Below are positions 1 to 6,001 of a stretch of 10,433 bases of DNA, piece by piece. A program made the translations under genes and the position numbers. The DNA comes from Caulobacteraceae bacterium (GTDB lineage Bacteria > Pseudomonadota > Alphaproteobacteria > Caulobacterales > Caulobacteraceae): the NCBI GenBank assembly GCA_947479185.1, contig CANJYY010000061.1, positions 1-10,433 of the forward strand, read 5' to 3'. Within the stretch, counting starts at the first letter, position 1; every line of letters begins with the position of its first letter. The notes beneath the pieces were generated by a model. That model was given only the letters and a program-made list of their open reading frames with translations. It ran no database searches and was not told the origin of the DNA.

Positions 1-835
1 GATCGAGCTCGACCAGGGTCTCCACATGCTCGGAGACAAACGCGATCGGCGTCACGACCAGGGCCAGGCCCTCGGCGCTCGCGGCGCGGATCTCGTCATC
101 CGTCGACGGGCCGATCCATTTCATCGGCCCCACCCGGCTCTGGAAACAGACCTTCCAGTCCCAGCCCGGACCGAGCTTTTCCGCCACGGCGGCGCAGGTG
201 GCCTCGATCTGCGCCTGGTAGGGATCGCCGCCCTTGATGACCTTTTCCGGCAGGCCGTGGGCCGAAAACAGCAGCCTCGCGGGTCCCGCATGGCCGGCGG
301 CCGCCCAGGTCTCGGCGATCAGCCGGGCGTGCGCCTCGACCAGCCCGCCGAGCGTCGGGTAGCAGCAGACGGTGCGGATCTTCCCCGGGCCCTTGTAGGC
401 CTTGGCCCAGGCCTGGGCTGAAGACCCTGTCGTGGTGGTCGAGAACTGCGGATAGAGCGGCAGCAGGATGATCTCGTCAGGGCCCCAGGCCGCGACCTGC
501 GCCGCCGTCTCGTCGGTCAGCGGCTTCCAGTAGCGCATGGCTATGAAGCAGCGGATCTCGTCGTCGGGCGCGCGGACCGCCAGCGCCGTTTCCAGCGCCG
601 CCGCCTGTTTACGCGTCTCGGGCAGCAGCGGCGAGCCGCCGCCCATGATGGCGTAGTTCGCCTTGGCCGACTCTTCGCGACGGCTGGAGATCAGGGCCGC
701 CAGCGGCGTGCGCAGGATGCCCGGCAGGCTGATGATCGCCGGATCATTGAACAGGTTGAACAGGAACGGGCGCACCGCGTCCGGACCATCAGGCCCGCCG
801 AGGTTGAACAGGACAATAGCGACCTTGCGGCTCAT
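1..835 (-). CDS. hemH: Ferrochelatase, 3' end beyond the window
   Basis: Ferrochelatase inserts Fe2+ into protoporphyrin IX, the last step of haem synthesis, at the inner membrane. Read on the minus strand, the first 278 codons are present and the frame is still open at base 1; the family usually has about 320-350 residues. The N-terminus carries the family start VLFNLGGP (residues 8-15). The active-site motif FSAHGLP has its histidine at residue 193. It is followed by the QSRVGPMKWIGPSTDD block and, at the edge, SEHVETLVELD with the conserved glutamate near residue 272. The ATG (835-833) overlaps the hemE TGA as ATGA, so the two genes are very probably co-translated. Two adjacent cysteines (C157-C158) lie in RTVCCYPT. 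C. crescentus ferrochelatase carries a [2Fe-2S] cluster, but the C-terminal cysteines needed to judge that here lie outside the window. Identification is secure. Confidence 0.97.
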   Translation of the reverse strand, partial: MSRKVAIVLFNLGGPDGPDAVRPFLFNLFNDPAIISLPGILRTPLAALISSRREESAKANYAIMGGGSPLLPETRKQAAALETALAVRAPDDEIRCFIAMRYWKPLTDETAAQVAAWGPDEIILLPLYPQFSTTTTGSSAQAWAKAYKGPGKIRTVCCYPTLGGLVEAHARLIAETWAAAGHAGPARLLFSAHGLPEKVIKGGDPYQAQIEATCAAVAEKLGPGWDWKVCFQSRVGPMKWIGPSTDDEIRAASAEGLALVVTPIAFVSEHVETLVELD

Positions 836-1860
836 CCCTGGGTGATCCGCTTGAGGACGCGTTCGACATGGGCGATCGGCGTGTCGAGGATGATGCCGTG
901 ACCCAGGTTGAAGATGTAGGGACCGTCGCCCCACTGTTCGATCAGTTCGTCGACGCGGTGGTCGAGCGCCGCGCCACCAGCCCGCAGCAGCAGCGGATCG
1001 AGCGCGCCCTGGATCGGCACCTTTTCCTGGATGCTGCGACCGAGCGCGGCCGATGCGGCGGTGTCGAGCGCCACGGCGTCGACGCCGACGGTGTCGGCAT
1101 AGTGCTGCGCCAGACTGCCGGCGCCGCGCGGAAAGCCGATCACCGGCGCGACCACGTCCAGCCCGGCCAGACCATCGAGGATCGCCCGGTGCGGCTTGCA
1201 CACCAGCCGCTCGAACAGATCCTCGGGCAGGCCCTCGGCCCAGCTTTCGAACAGCTTCAGCACCTGGGCGCCGGCGTCGACCTGCATGGCCAGATAGCGC
1301 ACCGTCGACTGGACGAGGATGTCGAGCAGCCGGTCCATCTCCGCCGGATGCTCATAGGCGAAGGTGCGGGCTTTGCTGCGGTCCGAGGAGCCCCCTTCGA
1401 TCATGTAGGTCGCCACGGTCCACGGCGCGCCCGCGAAGCCGATCAGGGCCCGCTCGGGCTCCAGCGCTTCACGCACCCGCGTCAGGGTCTCCCCGACATT
1501 GGACAGACGGGCGGTCGAGGCTTCGATTTCCGCGGCCAGGCGGTCGAGATCAGGCAGGGCGCCGAGCTTGGGACCCTCGCCGGCTTCGAACCAGACCTCC
1601 TGTCCCAAAGCCTGGGGCAGCAGCAGGATGTCAGCAAAAACGATCGCCGCGTCGAACGGGAAGCGGCGCATCGGCTGCAATGTCGCCTCAGCCGCCTTTT
1701 CCGGGTTCAGGCAGAAGCTGATGAAGTCCGGCGTCGTCGCACGCAGGGCGCGATACTCGGGAAGATACCGTCCAGCCTGGCGCATGAACCAGACGGGAGG
1801 GCGCTCGAGCGTCTCACCATCGAGGACGCGCAGCAGGCTCGGGATTTGTGATTGGGTCAT
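832..1860 (-). CDS. hemE: Uroporphyrinogen decarboxylase
   Basis: This cytosolic enzyme decarboxylates the four acetate side chains of uroporphyrinogen III to give coproporphyrinogen III in haem synthesis. The product is 342 residues, normal for the family. The signature PVWFMRQAGRYLPEYR (residues 22-37) gives the substrate-binding arginines R27 and R31. FADIL holds the catalytic aspartate D77. GFAGAPWTVATYMIEGG is the central motif, and FNLGHGI near the C-terminus carries H321. The frame stays open upstream to an ATG at 2136, but that adds 92 residues with no family similarity, encoded across CtrA and DnaA sites. The start at 1860 (MTQSQIPSLL) puts the signature where the family has it. There is no convincing Shine-Dalgarno before it. 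The TGA overlaps the hemH start. Its promoter must lie in the origin region, as in Caulobacter. Confidence 0.97.
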   Translation of the reverse strand: MTQSQIPSLLRVLDGETLERPPVWFMRQAGRYLPEYRALRATTPDFISFCLNPEKAAEATLQPMRRFPFDAAIVFADILLLPQALGQEVWFEAGEGPKLGALPDLDRLAAEIEASTARLSNVGETLTRVREALEPERALIGFAGAPWTVATYMIEGGSSDRSKARTFAYEHPAEMDRLLDILVQSTVRYLAMQVDAGAQVLKLFESWAEGLPEDLFERLVCKPHRAILDGLAGLDVVAPVIGFPRGAGSLAQHYADTVGVDAVALDTAASAALGRSIQEKVPIQGALDPLLLRAGGAALDHRVDELIEQWGDGPYIFNLGHGIILDTPIAHVERVLKRITQG

Positions 1861-1916
1861 CGTTGGTCTTGATAGGCCCCGCACCGTGAGAGGCAAGTCC
1901 ACCACCCCTCTTTCAT
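1857..1916 (-). other. Candidate leader mini-ORF ahead of hemE
   Basis: On the minus strand a 19-codon frame, MKEGWWTCLSRCGAYQDQR, starts with ATG at 1916-1914. Its TGA (1859-1857) overlaps the hemE start codon as ATGA. It begins right after the AT-rich patch and leftmost CtrA box. hemE has no clear ribosome binding site, so coupling through this frame would make sense. The frame itself has AAGGA almost touching its ATG, closer than an ordinary Shine-Dalgarno. A frame this short can arise by chance; expression is unproven. Confidence 0.2.
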
Positions 1917-1941
1917 TCCTTAATAAGAGATTAAAAAGGAT
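1908..1941. promoter_or_regulatory. AT-rich patch upstream of hemE (unwinding element or promoter)
   Basis: This is the most AT-rich run of the gap, including CATTCCTTAATAAG and AGATTAAAAAGG, embedded in GC-rich sequence. It contains the leftmost CtrA box. In C. crescentus an AT-rich region carrying CtrA sites and the strong hemE promoter occupies the matching place in Cori. No clean -35/-10 pair can be assigned by eye, so the exact promoter is left open. Confidence 0.5.
1920..1934. promoter_or_regulatory. CtrA box 1 (TTAA-N7-TTAA)
   Basis: TTAATAAGAGATTAA matches the bipartite CtrA recognition sequence exactly, with seven bases between the TTAA halves. It lies in the AT-rich patch about 60 bp upstream of hemE. 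Bound CtrA~P here could repress origin firing and also act on hemE transcription, as known for Caulobacter Cori. Confidence 0.75.
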
Positions 1942-2029
1942 GGGGTAGTGGGAGTAGGGCCGGGGCGCCGCGGGGATCAATCGCTCCCGTCGCGGGCGGT
2001 TCAGCCGGTATGACCAGCCGGCGCCGGGC

Positions 2030-2071
2030 TTGTCCCCATGTCGACGGACGCTCTGTGAACTCCGGGGACAA
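2030..2071. repeat. 8-bp inverted repeat TTGTCCCC / GGGGACAA
   Basis: The arms 2030-2037 (TTGTCCCC) and 2064-2071 (GGGGACAA) are perfectly complementary and separated by 26 bp. TTGTCCCCA differs from the DnaA box TTATCCACA at two positions, so weak DnaA binding is possible. The GTCCCC core recurs as a second inverted pair further right in the origin. Function unknown. Confidence 0.45.
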
Positions 2072-2093
2072 CCCCCCAGGGCCTCGGAAATCG

Positions 2094-2108
2094 TTAATGA
2101 AAGGTTAA
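2094..2108. promoter_or_regulatory. CtrA box 2 (TTAA-N7-TTAA)
   Basis: TTAATGAAAGGTTAA is an exact TTAA-N7-TTAA match near the middle of the origin gap, away from both start codons. Its position suits a role in blocking replication initiation rather than in ordinary promoter control. Confidence 0.75.
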
Positions 2109-2145
2109 ACCGGGCATCCGGGCAAAATCCCCTCAACGGCGAATT

Positions 2146-2154
2146 TGATCCACG
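2146..2154 (+). promoter_or_regulatory. DnaA G-box-like site TGATCCACG
   Basis: TGATCCACG has one mismatch (last base) to TGATCCACA, the moderate-affinity DnaA G-box form described in Caulobacter Cori, and two mismatches to the classical TTATCCACA. It lies about 40 bp right of CtrA box 2. A plausible DnaA site, not certain from sequence alone. Confidence 0.5.
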
Positions 2155-2164
2155 GCTGGGGAGC

Positions 2165-2169
2165 GAGTC
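2165..2169. promoter_or_regulatory. CcrM methylation site GAGTC (GANTC)
   Basis: GAGTC is the only GANTC site I find in the origin gap. CcrM methylates GANTC in Caulobacterales, and its methylation state changes as a fork passes, so a site here would become hemi-methylated immediately after initiation. The motif is short and could be accidental. Confidence 0.4.
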
Positions 2170-2200
2170 GCGAGTTGGCGGCGCCCGTTGGGGCGTAACC

Positions 2201-2239
2201 TGGGGACGGCCATACCGAATTCGGCCCTACCTGTCCCCG
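2201..2239. repeat. Nested dyad: GGGGAC / CCGAATTCGG / GTCCCC
   Basis: GGGGAC (2202-2207) and GTCCCC (2233-2238) form an inverted pair whose midpoint, 2220, nearly coincides with that of a perfect 10-bp palindrome CCGAATTCGG (2215-2224, midpoint 2219.5). The result is a concentric dyad of about 37 bp. Outer half-sites are 31 bp apart, close to three helical turns. This could bind a dimeric or tetrameric protein. No known binding motif is recognised. Confidence 0.45.
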
Positions 2240-2263
2240 TGGCGCCCAGCCCGGCCATACCGA
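2207..2263 (+). repeat. 12-bp direct repeat CGGCCATACCGA
   Basis: CGGCCATACCGA occurs exactly at 2207-2218 and 2252-2263, 45 bp apart. A related copy on the opposite strand, GGTCATACCG, lies at 2015-2006. The shared core CATACCG is present three times in the origin gap. I do not recognise it as a DnaA, CtrA or IHF site. Confidence 0.45.
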
Positions 2264-2305
2264 CCCGCGGGCGTCTGTATGGAAGCCCATTCGGCGCCCG
2301 ATGGG

Positions 2306-2320
2306 TTAACGCTTCGTTAA
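2306..2320. promoter_or_regulatory. CtrA box 3 (TTAA-N7-TTAA)
   Basis: TTAACGCTTCGTTAA is an exact CtrA bipartite site and the second half continues as TTAAC, the preferred form. It lies 55 bp upstream of the PDRP start and 4 bp from a DnaA box, so it could control both initiation and transcription of the rightward operon. Confidence 0.78.
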
Positions 2321-2324
2321 CGGC

Positions 2325-2333
2325 CTATCCACA
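2325..2333 (+). promoter_or_regulatory. DnaA box CTATCCACA
   Basis: CTATCCACA has a single mismatch (first base) from the DnaA consensus TTATCCACA. It is the best DnaA site in the window, and only 4 bp separate it from CtrA box 3. Close packing of these two site types suggests competition between DnaA and CtrA. Confidence 0.65.
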
Positions 2334-2374
2334 GGCTTTGTTCCCTGGCCCGCGGCGCCCTATGGAAGAAGGCG

Positions 2375-3223
2375 ATGACCGCGACCTCCCGACTGGCGAC
2401 CTATTTCCATATCCATCTCGTGTCCGACTCGACGGGCGAGACGCTCAACGCCATGGCCCGGGCCGTGTGCGCGCGGTTCACCGATATCCTGCCGATCGAG
2501 CACATCTACGCCCTGGTGCGCTCGCCGCGTCAGCTGGAGCGGGCGCTGGAGGAAATCGCGGGCTCGCCGGGCGTGGTCCTGCACACCATCATCGATCCCG
2601 CCCTGCGATCGGCGCTGGAAGATGGCTGCCGACGACATGAGATCCCCTGCATCGCGGCGCTGGACCCGGTGGTCGCGGCCATGTCGCGCTATCTCGGCGC
2701 GCCGATCTCCAGCCGCGTCGGCGCCCAGCACACGCTCGACACTGACTATTTCAACCGCATGGAAGCCCTGAACTACGCCATGGGCCACGATGACGGCCAG
2801 GGCGGTCAGGACCTTGAACAGGCCGATGTCGTTCTGGTCGGGGTGTCGCGGACGTCGAAGACCCCGACCTGCATCTATCTGGCCCATCGCGGCGTGCGCG
2901 CGGCCAACCATCCGTTGGTGCCCGGCGCCCCGATCCCGCCGGCGCTGCTGGCGCTGAAGAACACCCTGATCGTCGGCCTGATCGCTTCGCCGGACCGGCT
3001 TATCCAGATCCGCCGCAATCGCCTGCTGTCGCTCAACGAACAGCGCGAAAGCACCTATGTCGACCAGGACGCCGTCCGCGAGGAGATCATCGCCGCCCGC
3101 CGGCTGTTCGAGCGGATGGGCTGGCCGGTGATCGACGTGACCCGCCGCTCGGTCGAGGAAACGGCCGCCGCCATCATCAATCTTCTGTCCGGCGGCGGCG
3201 GCCAGATCGAGGTGCTCGGATGA
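2375..3223 (+). CDS. Pyruvate,phosphate dikinase regulatory protein (PDRP)
   Basis: PDRP-family proteins (formerly DUF299) are bifunctional: an ADP-dependent kinase and a Pi-dependent pyrophosphorylase that switch PPDK or PEP synthase off and on, linking gluconeogenic carbon flow to energy state. The product is 282 residues, typical for the family. The N-terminus has FHIHLVSDSTGETL (residues 11-24). The phosphate-binding loop GVSRTSKTPT sits at residues 156-165, followed by IYLAHRG and the conserved SPDRLIQIRRNRL block. The ATG at 2375 has a purine-rich GGAAGAAGG just upstream. The TGA overlaps the maf ATG. It is the first gene right of the origin, as in C. crescentus, where it is the RP001 homologue used to define Cori. 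Whether the target is PPDK or PEP synthase cannot be told from this window. Confidence 0.95.
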   Translation: MTATSRLATYFHIHLVSDSTGETLNAMARAVCARFTDILPIEHIYALVRSPRQLERALEEIAGSPGVVLHTIIDPALRSALEDGCRRHEIPCIAALDPVVAAMSRYLGAPISSRVGAQHTLDTDYFNRMEALNYAMGHDDGQGGQDLEQADVVLVGVSRTSKTPTCIYLAHRGVRAANHPLVPGAPIPPALLALKNTLIVGLIASPDRLIQIRRNRLLSLNEQRESTYVDQDAVREEIIAARRLFERMGWPVIDVTRRSVEETAAAIINLLSGGGGQIEVLG

Positions 3224-3816
3224 CCCGCATTATTCTCGCCTCGGGCAGCCAGGCCCGCGCCGCCGTCCTCGCGGCGGCCGGCGTCACCTTCGAGGTGGCC
3301 ATCGCGGGCGTCGACGAGGCGGCCATGAAGGAAGGCCTGCTGGCCCAGGGCAACGGCCCGCGCGAGGTCGCCGACGCCCTGGCCGAGCTGAAGGCCGTGC
3401 GGGTCTCGCGCAAACATCCCGGCGCGCTGGTGATCGGCGCGGACCAGACCCTCGATCTCGACGGCCAGCTGTTCGACAAGGCCGAAACCATGGCCGAGGC
3501 CCGCGATCGGCTGCAACATCTGCGCGGCAAGACGCACAAGCTGCACTCGGCCGTGGTTGTGGCCAAAGACGGCGAGGTCATCTGGCGCGAGGTTCCTGCC
3601 GCGCGCCTGACCATGCGGCCGTTCACCGATGACTTCCTCGACGCCTTCCTTGAGCGCGGCGGCGAGAGCCTGCTCGGTTCGGTCGGCTGCTACCGGCTGG
3701 AGGACGATGGCGTGCAGCTGTTTTCCCGTATCAACGGGGACTATTTCACCATCCTCGGCCTGCCGTTGATGGGCCTGCTCGACCTGCTGCGCCGCTACGG
3801 AGCGCTGCCGCTATGA
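3220..3816 (+). CDS. maf: Maf-family nucleoside triphosphate pyrophosphatase
   Basis: Maf proteins hydrolyse non-canonical or selected NTPs to NMP and PPi; the historical name septum formation inhibitor comes from overexpression effects. The product is 198 residues, the usual size. It begins [14 protein letters not shown] (residues 4-17), the nucleotide-binding N-terminus. [10 protein letters not shown] follows with catalytic aspartate D75, then [16 protein letters not shown] and the C-terminal [14 protein letters not shown] Gln follows D75, as in E. coli YceF (m7GTP-preferring), whereas YhdE-type dTTP/UTP enzymes have ADT. This hints at YceF-like preference but does not prove it. The gene overlaps its upstream and downstream neighbours by ATGA, inside an operon whose last gene is dnaQ. 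A nucleotide-pool cleaning role would fit that company. Confidence 0.94.
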   Translation: MTRIILASGSQARAAVLAAAGVTFEVAIAGVDEAAMKEGLLAQGNGPREVADALAELKAVRVSRKHPGALVIGADQTLDLDGQLFDKAETMAEARDRLQHLRGKTHKLHSAVVVAKDGEVIWREVPAARLTMRPFTDDFLDAFLERGGESLLGSVGCYRLEDDGVQLFSRINGDYFTILGLPLMGLLDLLRRYGALPL

Positions 3817-4661
3817 GCGCGATCACGGGTGCGGCGATGGTCGCGGGCATCATCGGCCGGCCGGTCACCCATTCCCTCAGCCCGGTGCTGCATAATGCCT
3901 GGATCGAGGCGGCCGGCCTCAACGCGGTCTATGCCCCTCTGGCCCCGACGGCGGATGGCTTCCGCGCCCTGGTCGATGGTCTGCGCGGCGGCGTCATTCG
4001 CGGCGTCAATGTCACCATCCCCTTCAAGGAGGAGGCGCTGGCCGCGGCGGATACCGCCAGCGACCGGGCCCGTCTCGCCGGCGCCGCCAACCTGCTGCTG
4101 TTCCGCGCGGACGGGACGATCCACGCCGACAACACCGATGGCCTCGGCATGCTGCTGGCGCTGGAGATCCAGGCCCCCGGCTTCGACGTCGGGGCCGGGC
4201 CTGCGGTGATTCTCGGCGCGGGCGGCGCGGCGCGCGGCGCGGCCGCGGCCCTGGCGCTGGCCGGCGTGCCCGTCGTGCGAATTCTCAACCGGACGGCCGA
4301 TCGCGCCGAGTCCCTGGCGCGCGACATCGGCGGCCAGGTCACGGTCGCCGCCGGCGATGACGCCCTCGACGGCGTCAACCTGATCGTCAACGCTACCTCG
4401 CTTGGCCTCGGCGGCGGACCGGGCCCCGACGTCGACCTGGCCAAGGCGCCCGAAACGGCGGTCGTGCTGGACATGGTCTACAAGCCGCTGCGCACCGAGT
4501 TCCTGCAGCAGGCCGCCGCGCGCGGCCTGCGCACCGTCGACGGGCTGGAAATGCTGATCCGCCAGGCCGTCCCCAGTTTCGAGGCATTTTACGGCCAGGC
4601 CCCGCCGGTGAATGTCGATGTCCGGGCCCTGGCCCTCAAGGCTGTTGGAGAATCCGCATGA
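3813..4661 (+). CDS. aroE: Shikimate dehydrogenase (NADP-dependent)
   Basis: AroE reduces 3-dehydroshikimate to shikimate with NADPH in the chorismate pathway. The product is 282 residues, normal. The substrate domain has [14 protein letters not shown] (residues 15-28) and NVTIPFK ending in the catalytic lysine K72. GAANLL follows at 90-95, then DNTDGLG with catalytic D109. The Rossmann domain starts at GAGGAARG (135-142), with LNRT and NATSLG after it, and GLEMLIRQA near the end. I take the ATG at 3813 because it overlaps the maf stop as ATGA, like the other junctions. An internal ATG at codon 9 is possible and would still precede the shikimate-binding motif. coaE overlaps its 3' end. No sign of the YdiB or fused AroDE types. 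Confidence 0.96.
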   Translation: MSAITGAAMVAGIIGRPVTHSLSPVLHNAWIEAAGLNAVYAPLAPTADGFRALVDGLRGGVIRGVNVTIPFKEEALAAADTASDRARLAGAANLLLFRADGTIHADNTDGLGMLLALEIQAPGFDVGAGPAVILGAGGAARGAAAALALAGVPVVRILNRTADRAESLARDIGGQVTVAAGDDALDGVNLIVNATSLGLGGGPGPDVDLAKAPETAVVLDMVYKPLRTEFLQQAAARGLRTVDGLEMLIRQAVPSFEAFYGQAPPVNVDVRALALKAVGESA

Positions 4662-5278
4662 TCACCGTCGGCCTCACCGGCTCCATCGGCATGGGCAAAT
4701 CGACCACCGCGGCGATGTTCGCGGCCGAGGGCGTGCCCGTCTACGACGCCGACGCCGAGGTCCATGCGCTCTACGCGAAGGGCGGCGCCGCCGTCGCCCC
4801 CCTGGACGCGGCCTTTCCCGGCGTGGTCGTCGACGGGGCGGTCGACCGCACCCTGCTGAGCCAGTGTGTGGTCGGCAAACCGGACGAACTGAAAAGGCTC
4901 GAGGCCATCGTCCATCCGCTGGTCGGCGAAAGCCGGATCGGCTTCTTCCAGAAGGCCGTGACCGCAGGCGCCGACATCGTGATCCTCGACATCCCGCTGC
5001 TGTTCGAGACCGGCGGCGAGAAGCGCATGGACGCCGTTGTGGTGGTTTCGGCCCCCGCCGACCTGCAGCGCGAACGGGTCCTGGCCCGGCCGGGCATGGA
5101 CGAAGCCAAGCTCGACGCCATCCTCGCCCGGCAGATGGCCGATGCCGAAAAACGGGCCCGGGCCCACTTCGTCATCGACACCAGCAAGGGCCTCGACGAC
5201 GCCCGCCGGCAGGTCCGCGACGTGCTGACGCGGCTGCGCGCCGGACCGCTGGACGCGCTCTCCGAACCGGGCCAATGA
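4658..5278 (+). CDS. coaE: Dephospho-CoA kinase
   Basis: CoaE phosphorylates the 3'-OH of dephospho-CoA, the last step of coenzyme A synthesis, in the cytosol. The 206-residue product has the P-loop GSIGMGKST (residues 8-16, K14 contacting phosphate). DAD follows at 30-32, a CoA-binding HP (VHPLVGES), DIPLLFE (111-117) and [18 protein letters not shown] ending at 175. All are CoaE hallmarks in the normal order. The start overlaps aroE by ATGA. A short C-terminal tail of about 30 residues after VIDT is usual. dnaQ follows after a 7-bp gap, so the two are likely co-transcribed; the aroE-coaE-dnaQ order is familiar in alphaproteobacteria. Confidence 0.96.
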   Translation: MITVGLTGSIGMGKSTTAAMFAAEGVPVYDADAEVHALYAKGGAAVAPLDAAFPGVVVDGAVDRTLLSQCVVGKPDELKRLEAIVHPLVGESRIGFFQKAVTAGADIVILDIPLLFETGGEKRMDAVVVVSAPADLQRERVLARPGMDEAKLDAILARQMADAEKRARAHFVIDTSKGLDDARRQVRDVLTRLRAGPLDALSEPGQ

Positions 5279-5285
5279 AGAGGCC

Positions 5286-5987
5286 ATGGCGCGCCACATT
5301 GTCCTCGACACCGAGACCACGGGCCTCGATCCCCGCACCGGTCACCGGCTGATCGAAATCGCCTGCGTCGAGGTCGTGGACTACATGCCGACCGGCAAGT
5401 CGTTCCACGAATACGTCCATCCCGACCGCGACATCGACCCGGACGCCGAGCGCGTGCACGGCATCAGCCTGGCCTCGCTGCACGGCAAACCGCGCTTTCC
5501 CGAGATCGTTGACCGCTTTCTGGAATTCGTCGGCGAAGACCCGATCGTCGCCCACAACGCCCCGTTCGACCGCGGCTTCGTCAACGCCGAGCTGACCCGC
5601 TGCGGACTCGCGCCGACGCGCGAGGACCAGTGGATCGACACCCTGGTGCTGGCCAAGAAGAAGTTCCCGGGGATGTACAACTCCCTGGACGCGCTCTGTA
5701 AGCGGATGAAGATCTCGCTGGCCGCGCGCGACAAGCACGGGGCCCTGATCGACGCTGAACTGCTGGCGGCGGTCTATCTCGAGCTGCAGGGCGGCAAGGA
5801 GCGGGGGCTGGACCTGGTTGCGGCGCCCGTGGCCAACAACGTCGGCCCGTCGCTGATCGCGGTCGCGTACGGCGCCCGGCCGCGCCCGCTGGCGTTCAGA
5901 TCAACCGACGCCGAAAGGGCCGCGCACGAAGCCTTCGTGCGCGGGACTCTCAAGGACAAGGCGGTCTGGATCGCGTTCGGTCTCTAG
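5286..5987 (+). CDS. dnaQ: DNA polymerase III epsilon subunit (3'-5' proofreading exonuclease)
   Basis: This is the DEDDh exonuclease that proofreads for the replicative polymerase and binds the alpha subunit. The 233-residue product shows Exo I as VLDTETTGLD (D8, E10), Exo II as HNAPFDRGF (D95) and Exo III as HGALID (H151, D156), a complete DEDDh set. The tail after about residue 180 would contact alpha and the clamp in the usual epsilon layout; no strong clamp-binding motif stands out by eye. The ATG at 5286 has AAGAGG just upstream. It ends the rightward operon that begins at the origin. Its stop codon lies in a hairpin facing convergent secB. Confidence 0.96.
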   Translation: MARHIVLDTETTGLDPRTGHRLIEIACVEVVDYMPTGKSFHEYVHPDRDIDPDAERVHGISLASLHGKPRFPEIVDRFLEFVGEDPIVAHNAPFDRGFVNAELTRCGLAPTREDQWIDTLVLAKKKFPGMYNSLDALCKRMKISLAARDKHGALIDAELLAAVYLELQGGKERGLDLVAAPVANNVGPSLIAVAYGARPRPLAFRSTDAERAAHEAFVRGTLKDKAVWIAFGL

Positions 5988-5995
5988 ACCGGACG
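5974..5995 (+). terminator. Hairpin straddling the dnaQ stop codon
   Basis: CGTTCGGTC (5974-5982) and GACCGGACG (5987-5995) pair over nine positions with one G-U wobble, closed by a TCTA loop. The TAG stop overlaps loop and stem. There is no following T-run, but the place, between two convergent genes only 14 bp apart, suits a transcription end or mRNA 3' end. On the opposite strand the wobble becomes a C-A mismatch, so it should work better for the dnaQ transcript. Confidence 0.5.
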
Positions 5996-6001
5996 GTAGG
6001 A

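Larger units (their letters stand above)
1861..2374. other. Putative chromosomal replication origin (Cori-type)
   Basis: This 514-bp stretch between divergent hemE and the PDRP gene contains no credible gene. The synteny matches C. crescentus, where Cori lies between hemE and the RP001 homologue. Seen directly: three perfect TTAA-N7-TTAA CtrA boxes; CTATCCACA, one mismatch from the DnaA box TTATCCACA; TGATCCACG, one mismatch from the TGATCCACA G-box described for Caulobacter Cori; one GANTC methylation site; and an AT-rich segment around 1908-1941 in an otherwise very GC-rich gap. That segment could serve as the unwinding element or as part of the hemE promoter. Several inverted and direct repeats of unknown purpose fill the rest. 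I found no convincing IHF site. Function as origin is inferred from synteny plus motifs. Confidence 0.85.

Noticed and set aside
26..421. A 131-codon plus-strand open frame opposite hemH
   Set aside because: Antisense to the ferrochelatase active-site region; composition is Arg/Gly/Asp-rich without motifs.
1975..1987. GATCAATCGCTCC as an IHF site
   Set aside because: The first base and the TTR part of WATCARNNNNTTR do not match. No better IHF site was found in the origin gap.
2018..2027. CCGGCGCCGG palindrome in the origin
   Set aside because: A GC-only palindrome of this length is easily produced by chance in DNA of this composition.
1861..2136. A 92-residue N-terminal extension of HemE running to an ATG at 2136
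   Set aside because: It has no HemE similarity, is translated from CtrA boxes and origin repeats, and the start at 1860 fits the family length. The open frame is a consequence of high GC.
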